From the NCBI GenBank assembly GCA_018873225.1, contig JAEILZ010000007.1, positions 2,728,001 to 2,792,000 of the forward strand: 64,000 bases of DNA. Reading direction: 5' to 3'. The notes under the pieces were generated by a model. The model searched no databases. It was not told the origin of the DNA and was given only the letters and a program-made list of their open reading frames with translations. The DNA is from [Phialemoniopsis] sp. UDSM-2020 (taxonomy: Eukaryota; Ascomycota; Sordariomycetes; Thyridiales; Thyridiaceae). The translations under genes and the position numbers were made by a program. Shown piece by piece: positions 57,001-64,000 of this stretch (position 1 is its first letter; every line of letters starts with the position of its first letter).

Positions 57001-60000
57001 TGCTCGCCACGGTGAGGACATCCTCCTGTGGGGTGTTTCAATGCTGAGCACTGCCGTCTTCAGATCGTAGTCTCGCACTCGTCGACAAGGTCAGGAATCC
57101 TTGGAGCGCGAAGTGGCCGTACAGCAGTCTAAAACCAGGTGGTGGTGGGACATTGCCCTTCTCGAGCTCATGGACTTGACAAGGGAGTTAAAATTTAAGC
57201 CTGCGACCGTCGTAGGGATCCCTCAATGTTTGACATGGTGCAAAGACTGAACGTGGACATAAGTTTTGCTCAGCAATGACTGAGCACAGGGTTGATGAAG
57301 AATTGGGGCAGGAGGATTTGAATTGGAGTGGGTTTTTGGTGGTGAAGGAGCGGGGACACTGGCACGACTGGATCGCGGCTGCCGGTCTCTGCCGACTTGG
57401 AGTTCCGCACACGGAAGGCAGGACGGTGCCCAGACACCTCAGAGTCGGCACTCACTCCTGTTCCTGACCTTTTGGGGGAGTGGAACAAGATTCAAGGTTT
57501 GTCTTTGAACGCCTCACTTGTGCACTCTGGCGTCGTCTCAAGCAGCTTCATCTTGCATTGATCAGCAAAATTCTCCGGTCAGGAAGCCGATCTTTGCTGC
57601 ATGCGCCGCCTCACCTTGCGAGGTGGGCAGGCCGAGACACCGTCTAATGTACGTTCCTGGTCGAGCTTGTCCATCTATTCTCCGACTGCCTCCAGCTAAT
57701 GCGCCCTTATTTCACCAAGCATGCAAGATGTCAAGCAGCTCGTGCAATCCTCTGTGGACCATGGCATCAAACACCTTTGGAAACACAATATCTCCACCCC
57801 GATGACGCTCAGTTGAGTGATCTGCCCCAAGCTTTTGTGGCTTGTTATCTCCTTGAAACCACCGGGGAATCGGCCTCGTCCGGACCGCATCGGTGCCCAG
57901 GCCGATCCACCTCCATGCAACGCCAATTTGTGCCCAGTGCTGTCTGGCCTCATTGCTTGACCTGGAAGAGATAAGCGGTGAGGAGGTGCGATATTGGTGC
58001 ACTGAGCGGCCCCGTCGCTTGCGACGTCAAGTCACATCGTCTGGCGTTCGAGAGCCAACATGTGCGTTCGCAACTATCGATAACTGTTGCGTTACTGATT
58101 CACTCTGCGCTTAATCCGGCACTCTCTTGCTGCAGACATCCTGGCTGCTAATTTAGGACCCAGGCTTTGCTCATGCCTCACATGTTCGTCACTGATACTA
58201 GTAGTAGCGTGGCGACATGATCGATTCCTTGGTAAGGTCTGTGCCACGACGCTCAACATCAGCATATGTTGCGCCATGAGGCACTTGATGTCGATTTTGC
58301 AAAACTCGCCCCATATGATTCTCCTGTCACTGCGAAAGTCTGGTACCGCGCAAGAGATATCAACGTCCATGTTGCATCAGAATGTCAACGTGACTGATCC
58401 TGATGCGGGTATCACACTGCTTTCACCGCATCGATATCGGATCATGATATCCACTCTGACTTCACCAGCCAAGATCTATCTCATCAATACGTCTTGCGGA
58501 GGAGATGAGTTCTAACGACTAGTTACTCTCGAGCCCCCCTCTACGACCCTGAGACTTTGCGGGTCGATCTGGACCTTGCCGCTTCAGATACAGCTCTGCC
58601 GCCACCCTCTTTGTAACTCGAGGGCTCAGTCAAAGCGACGAGACGACGGGAGAAGCCATGAATGCGGGGAAGGACCCTGCATCCGATTGCAAATAGATCA
58701 TGGCCACGATATCGCGGGAAGAAGAGGCTTGTGCTTCGCAGCCGATACTCATGGCGGGTGAGTGCTCTGGGCCGCCGTCTCATGCTTGAGCACGGCTCCG
58801 AGATGTCCAAGTGTGGCTTGATGTGGCAGCCTGTACCCAGCGAAGCCGCCTAGAATGAGCCACTGAGGGAGCATGTGGGCACATCATCTGTATGCCATCT
58901 CTGCCGCTGTGCATACGCAGGGTACTCCTATCTGCAAGCTCTGCAGACTGAGTTGCGGTGCTTCGCTTTGACCGGTTGAGCTAGCACACACACAGCAAAG
59001 ATGCTCCATGTTTATCCTGCAGGCTCATCAGTTCCCTGCGAAAACGAACTGATGGTGAAGCACACCTGGATACCTACGTGGTGGAGTCTCTCGATGCTTC
59101 GTGCACCTCTCTGTCCTGACTGTCCGAAGACGCAGCAAGCAGTGCGCACACACCATGATCGGCTGCGCAAATGGCTTACTTGCCAGTGCTTGCCTAACTT
59201 TGCAAGCAATTCCGAGTTGAGCTCAGATATTGACAAGCATGGAGCTGCACCAAAATCAACCCTGGTCGCTGTGGGGCAACGCTTGAAATTGACCCCCTGC
59301 CGCATTAGCACGTACTAAGTCCAGGGATAGGCCAGGGATGCTGCAGGGCTCGACGGTCTAAGCGGTTTCACTGTTTCTTCTCCCATGCAGTCTGGCCAAC
59401 CCTTCTCCGGTACGCAGGTTGTCGACCAGGTCATGAGAATTCCCACAATTACTCGTTTGTATCTTTCTTTGCTTTTGTCGCTTACACACAAGAGCAGGGT
59501 ACCTCTCCTCTTTTTACCTTCGACGAAGTCTTGTATCCAGGTACCTCTCGCTGTCAACTCCGAGTGGAGATACCTCAGCATGTATGTACAGCATGTCTCA
59601 GCCCTTGCCTCTGTCAACCGTTGTCACACGGCCTAGCATCGTTGCGTGCGCGATCGCCTTAGCATCGGCGACGCAAGGAGAAGTTGGCGTACGATCCAAT
59701 ACTTTCTTATTACGTCTGCCCGTCGCCTTTGGCCTGATCCAAACGGCGTACAGCACACCAGTCGCACAACACAATGATGGCCATAATAGCCGCGAGTGCT
59801 CTGGCGGGGCCGAGGCCATCACCCTCTCGAGGTCATGTCGTTGTGCGAGCGAGGAGCTTTGACCTTTTGAGCTGCATGTCCCTCCGTGCATCATCCCGCC
59901 CACCCTTTTCTCGGGCACGCCCCTTGTTCTCGAGATGGGTACCACCAAGGATATCCAGAGCACGGGGCACCCCTGCACTTAGAAGGGCTCTTAACCGTGT

Positions 60001-60098
60001 TCCCCGTACCCCCCCAACGCTCCCTTGCAAGGGAGAAGAGATACCTTGGGAGGTGGGTGTAGGGGGGAAAAAATAAACGTTCACCACACGCGGTTTAC

Positions 60099-60105
60099 AT
60101 ATATA
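60099..60105 (+). promoter_or_regulatory. Candidate TATA element of the Uds1 gene
   Basis: CATATATAG lies about 160 bp upstream of the Uds1-domain gene start. It is the clearest TATA-like sequence in its promoter; the assignment is positional only. Confidence 0.3.
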
Positions 60106-60261
60106 GCCTCACCTACCTCACTGCCGGTTTATCAGTCAGCCAAAGTGTTTTATAGGTGTGGGACTTTAACCTCTTCCCTGGGCCATAGCTGCAGCAAATT
60201 ATCCCGACGACCTTGAGAGCGGCCCATCAACCTCCTACAGCAGCGCAGTCCTTGAATACCA

Positions 60262-62540
60262 ATGGCTCACATTGTCAATTGCATGCTGGATCATGAGTCC
60301 GGATATATAGTCAAGCCTGGCTCCCCACAACCTTCAAATGATCCGGTAAGCAATCAATTGTTCCCATATCCCGCCTGTTATCACACAGCAAACCCGTGTC
60401 TGGCCCGAGCTTACCAATATTGTTCATGAGCAGTCTGATAAGGCCTCTCTAACAGAGAAGCCTTTCGTCTGGAGGATGCACCAACAACCAGAGAGGAAGT
60501 ATCAGCTCTTCCCCAAGGAGAAGCAGGCAGTGCCTGCCGCGGGTAAAGGGCTGGACCCGGAGCAGGCCTTCGCACTGGCCATGGGACAGAACGCAGAGAA
60601 GACAGACAAGCCGCCAGCTGGGAATGGCCTCCGACTACGAATCAAAGAACATAATCTGATCAGGCGAAGGAAGGTCAGCGTACCGGAGCTTGGACCGATG
60701 ACCACTGTCCAGGAGGTGGCCATGGACTCACGTAGGTCCCGTTCGTAATTTAACTGAAGAACCCGACACTAACCTGCCCAAGCAACTATTCCGGGTCGAC
60801 CACCGCTGCACGAGCGATCCATCAGCGCTCCTGGCCACAGCTGGAGGCCGAACCACTTGGCCGACTGTGTGGTTGGTATCCCTCCAGCTCACGATGAGCT
60901 TGCAGAACTCAGCATCACCGACGTCCATCAGTCCACTACCATCATTCGCCAGCCTCTGTCTCCCAAGAGCTTGGCTCCTCTCATCATTCCTTCTCTTAGT
61001 GCGACCGTACCGCGTCTGACGAGGCAACTGTCACTCAGCCGCCTCCGCTCTGGAAGCACGCCAGTCGAATCTGCTACACGATCCGCACGAACAGACGACT
61101 CGCCCATGACCAGGACGCCCTTTACGCCGCTCTCGGTCTCGACGGCTATGACCACCCCGAGGTCAGCAACCACAGCAACCATGGTAGCCTCGACCCTTCC
61201 GACGCCTATTTCAGCACCCGCCGAGTCTCGGGCGTCGCCCCATCCATGGGCAGAGTCCCTTCACGCCATGGCCGCCGGCAAGGAGGCTTCCGTTGACCCC
61301 AACGCCACGCCAAAGGCCGAGGCCGAGCCGAAGGGCACCCCAGTAGCGCTTGGGCATAGAAGAGGCCAGTCCGAATCGGGAAGCATCATGGAGCGAGGTC
61401 GGCCGAGGAAGAGGAGCGAGGGCAAGGAGAGCGGTACCATCCTCAAGCGGTCCGTCTCTAAGCGAAGCAAGAGCACCGAGCGCAGGGCTTTCGAGACGCT
61501 GCCCAAGGGCTGGAAGGCGAGCGAAGCAGCCAACATGTTGAACAAGACGGAGCTGGGTGCTCTGCAGAAACAGGCCTTGCAACAGGCGGCTAGGTTCGAG
61601 GTCCTCAGGAAGGAGGACGTGGACAGGCTTTCGATGGTGCGTAGTCTCATGCCGTGGCCTCTGAGAGGTGTTACTGACTTTACCATAGGAACTGCGCAAT
61701 CTTGATGAGCGCACCGAATACCTCCGCCGTACATACACTTCCCTGCGTGCCGGACGCCGCAACTTGCACTCCAGGATTTGCACCTACCTCCGCTCGCCCC
61801 GTGTCGCCAAGTTCAGTCACGACTCGATGCTGAAGCAGGAGGAAGCACTTGCTGAGCTCGACGCTTCTATCGACGACTGGGTCACCAAGCTCGAGCAGGC
61901 AGAGAACCGCCGCACTCGTGTCCGCCAAAAGCTCCTCGAGCACGTTGCTGCCGCGGCCACGCTTCCCTCACCGACCGGCAGTGTCGTCGGCGTAAGCGAA
62001 AGCCTCCAGATGGCGATGGGCATCAAGACTCCCTCCATGCCCAATGGCACCGCCAACATCTCGACGCCGCCCCGAAGCCCGACCAAGACGAACTTCACCT
62101 CCACTTCCAACTCTCAGTCCGGCTCGCCATCTCCTCAGCGAGTTGTCGCCCAGGTCCCCTCCACCATCTTCGAGCAACCCCTCGGAGAAGAAGCCGCCAG
62201 CAAGGATGCCCTCCCCCGCCGTGTCGACGTCGAGAGCATCCGCATCTACGCCGGCGACGACGTGTATGCCCTCCTCGCTGATGTCGAAAACGAAATCACC
62301 AAGATGAGCAATGGCGAGAGCCCGTTCCCCAAGGACCTGAAGGTCTCGGACGAGGAGCGCAGACAACTCCACCGCCAGCAGAGCCAGGAGCTCCTCAACG
62401 GAAGCGTCGCCAAGAGCAATCCGGCCTCGGCGCCTGGATCTCCCAAAGGCTCGCCCGTCCACAAGAACACCTCCGATGAGGGAGAGATCCTGCTCACCGC
62501 AGCAGTCTTCCGGCCCGAGACATCGACTCTCGAGCTCTAA
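60262..62540 (+). CDS. Uds1-domain protein (up-regulated during septation)
   Basis: Four exons, 60262-60345, 60434-60731, 60783-61636 and 61689-62540, encode 695 aa; introns are 88, 51 and 52 nt. The protein is mostly low-complexity: a Ser/Thr/Pro-rich N-terminal half with basic clusters (RGRPRKRSEGK, KRSVSKRSKS), then a helical region across the last intron (ALQKQALQQAARFEVL, DVDRLSM joined to ELRNLDERTEYLRRTYTSL and RNLHSRICTYLRS) that resembles the fungal Uds1 domain, and a coiled-coil-like segment (LAELDASIDDWVTKLEQAE). The C-terminal third is again Ser/Pro-rich with several SP sites, suggesting phosphorylation. Uds1 proteins are linked to septation in fission yeast; the molecular role is not established. 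The first exon, MAHIVNCMLDHESGYIV, is kept because it joins in frame and precedes good splice signals. Confidence 0.8.
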
Positions 62541-64000
62541 TCACCCACCACGATTCGACCGCACATATTCTACGAAGCAGGCGTTTCGTCAACTCCTTCT
62601 ACATCATTATTCTTCTCGTTATTTGCAAGCCTGCCCTTCATTTTTGCACACAAACGATCTTACGTTCTTTTTAGCGAACGAAGTTCACGGCCGACCAGCG
62701 CACGATCCTTCAGAGCATTTACAAACACATTTGATACCCTATTCGAGTCACTCCTTTGCACGATAGCATTCATTTTTTAACACCATTGCATTAACTCCTT
62801 ATTTCCTTGCCATTTATCAACAACCTTTTTCTACCTTGTCTCTATTTCCTAGCATGTATAACATCAATCGGAGTTTGGGCCTGCTTTCTCTTGTCATTTT
62901 ACTTGCACTCCAGCATGCTGATCACGGCCTGACTGATGATACCACACGCTCACGCGTTCTAACGGCCGAAAAGAAAACATTCTGTTTCAACATTCCTTCA
63001 CATATATGTCGTTTTACAACAATTTCCTCCTATATACTTTGCTTCTTTGCATTCTTCTACTGTTCATAATCTCGCTATAAGAGGTGAAGACTTCTCTGTA
63101 TTATTTACGATATCACTTGTTTCCTTTCTTTACCTGTTGGGAGGATTTTGCACTGGGGTTTTTGCTTGTCTTTCCACCTTGTTTGGGATATCAGGGAACC
63201 CCAGATTGATTGCATCATAGCCCATCACTGGATGGGGGTCAAGAAAAAAAGCCCAGCCGGGAACCGGTTTCGGGCGAAGAAGGCGAGAGAGGGAGGAAGA
63301 GGAAGAGATGCACGCATGCAGGGTGCGTTCTGAAACATGAAACGTTATGCGTGAGGGGCCTGATGAGGTAGCATCTCGCCACCTCGACATCATTCCTCAA
63401 GGGGATAGTCAAGCTGAAAATAAACCAAATGCTTTACTGCCAAGTCTAATAATCTGCTTCCTTTTCTTTTTTCTCAATCTGCAATGCGACTGTGATGTGT
63501 ATGTGATTATGTGTTGCAAGTGTCTTGTGTCGTTGTCGTCTCGCGCACCAAAAGCTTGGGTCGTATCCCCGACCCCCTGTCTTTATCTGAGCGTGTAAGA
63601 GCCTCCATCTCGTAATCTGGTGATCTCGAATGTGACATGCCACACTCGTCCAATCGCATTTTATTCTCCGTGCCGTGCCTTGGCATGCCATTATAGACCA
63701 GGGGGACAACTGACGCCCCAAACCTACGGATAGTACTGAGTAGACCAAAGAGAACAATTAATTCTCCGACGTCCCGGTTGACATGTTGAGAGGGCTGATC
63801 ATAACACCCTGGAAGGATGAATGGAGTTCGCCGCCTCACCCCACCGCCAGCCTCGCTACCACGCGTCTCAGTTTATGCAGCTGGCCGTAAATGAAGGGGA
63901 AAGAACACTTAGTCCCCTCACGTGTGCAACAGGAACATGCGGTTTTCTGAGCCGCGCTGCCCTCCGCCGGTAGATCTAGGGACGATCGCATAACAGTGGC
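62541..64000. other. 3' flank to the window edge, no gene recognised
   Basis: About 1.46 kb of mainly AT-rich sequence after the Uds1 gene, with T-runs and short frames only. The next gene may begin beyond the window. Confidence 0.5.

Larger units (their letters stand above)
51340..60261. other. Long gene-free region
   Basis: About 8.9 kb in which I find no convincing coding gene. The longest open frames (about 126-183 codons, for example 52922-53473 minus and 55181-55609 plus) have no recognisable domain or plausible splice partners. Base composition is near balanced, without the strong TA excess expected of heavily RIP-mutated repeats, and I see no transposon ends. It contains a GC-rich patch near 52,960-53,050, a perfect hairpin at 54023-54054 and, close to the next gene, a TATATA element. 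It may be an extended upstream region of the Uds1 gene, hold non-coding RNAs, or hold genes I cannot see. Confidence 0.45.

Noticed and set aside
51340..60261. RIP-degraded transposon
   Set aside because: By eye the base composition is near balanced without the TA-rich signature, and no long terminal or inverted repeats were noticed. A RIP index was not computed.

Overview
The window is genomic DNA of a filamentous ascomycete (Pezizomycotina, most likely a Sordariomycete). The reasons are the many short (about 50-75 nt) GT-AG introns with CTAAC/CTGAC-type branch points, intron-bearing eukaryotic housekeeping genes, a Zn2Cys6 activator with a fungal middle-homology region, a group II fungal G-alpha subunit and a fungal Uds1-type septation protein. 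No virus, transposon, CRISPR array, tRNA or rRNA gene was recognised. The species cannot be named from the sequence alone.

Layout. 1-6.2 kb: 3' end of GET3 (tail-anchored protein targeting), the cleavage/polyadenylation factor MPE1 (minus strand) and a PRELI/Ups1-type mitochondrial lipid-transfer protein. 6.8-8.8 kb: a four-exon serine carboxypeptidase with a probable GPI tail. 10.5-20.8 kb: the most unusual part, a compact four-gene metabolic cluster. It contains a 1222-aa fusion of an isopropylmalate dehydrogenase-like domain with both halves of an isopropylmalate isomerase/aconitase-type hydro-lyase, a PEP-mutase/isocitrate-lyase superfamily C-C lyase 51 bp upstream of it on the same strand, a divergently transcribed Zn2Cys6 transcription factor, and a Dal5/TNA1-family transporter. 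The two control regions share the 9-bp palindrome CCGG(A/T)CCGG, a plausible site for the cluster's own regulator. 21-29.3 kb: mitochondrial release factor MRF1, a YwrD-type gamma-glutamyltransferase, mitochondrial monothiol glutaredoxin GRX5 and a membrane-anchored GH3 beta-glucosidase. 31.6-33 kb: a G-alpha subunit (GNA-2/MagC type) with a 3.9 kb gene-free upstream region. 36.9-42 kb: spermidine synthase with a 509-nt first intron, a Nit2-type omega-amidase and a disordered hypothetical protein. 43-51.3 kb: a kinesin-3 motor (Unc-104/KIF1 type) and an M1 aminopeptidase/leukotriene-A4-hydrolase homologue. 51.3-60.3 kb: about 8.9 kb without a convincing gene. 60.3-62.5 kb: a Uds1-domain protein.

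Most genes are ordinary housekeeping genes and do not obviously work together. The exception is the 10.5-20.8 kb cluster. Its four parts (importer, hydro-lyase plus dehydrogenase on one polypeptide, C-C lyase, activator) look like a catabolic module for a small branched or unsaturated di- or tricarboxylate, such as citraconate, dimethylmaleate or another 2-alkylmalate-related acid. The substrate is inference. Exon boundaries throughout were read by eye from splice signals and checked for reading frame; they have no transcript support.
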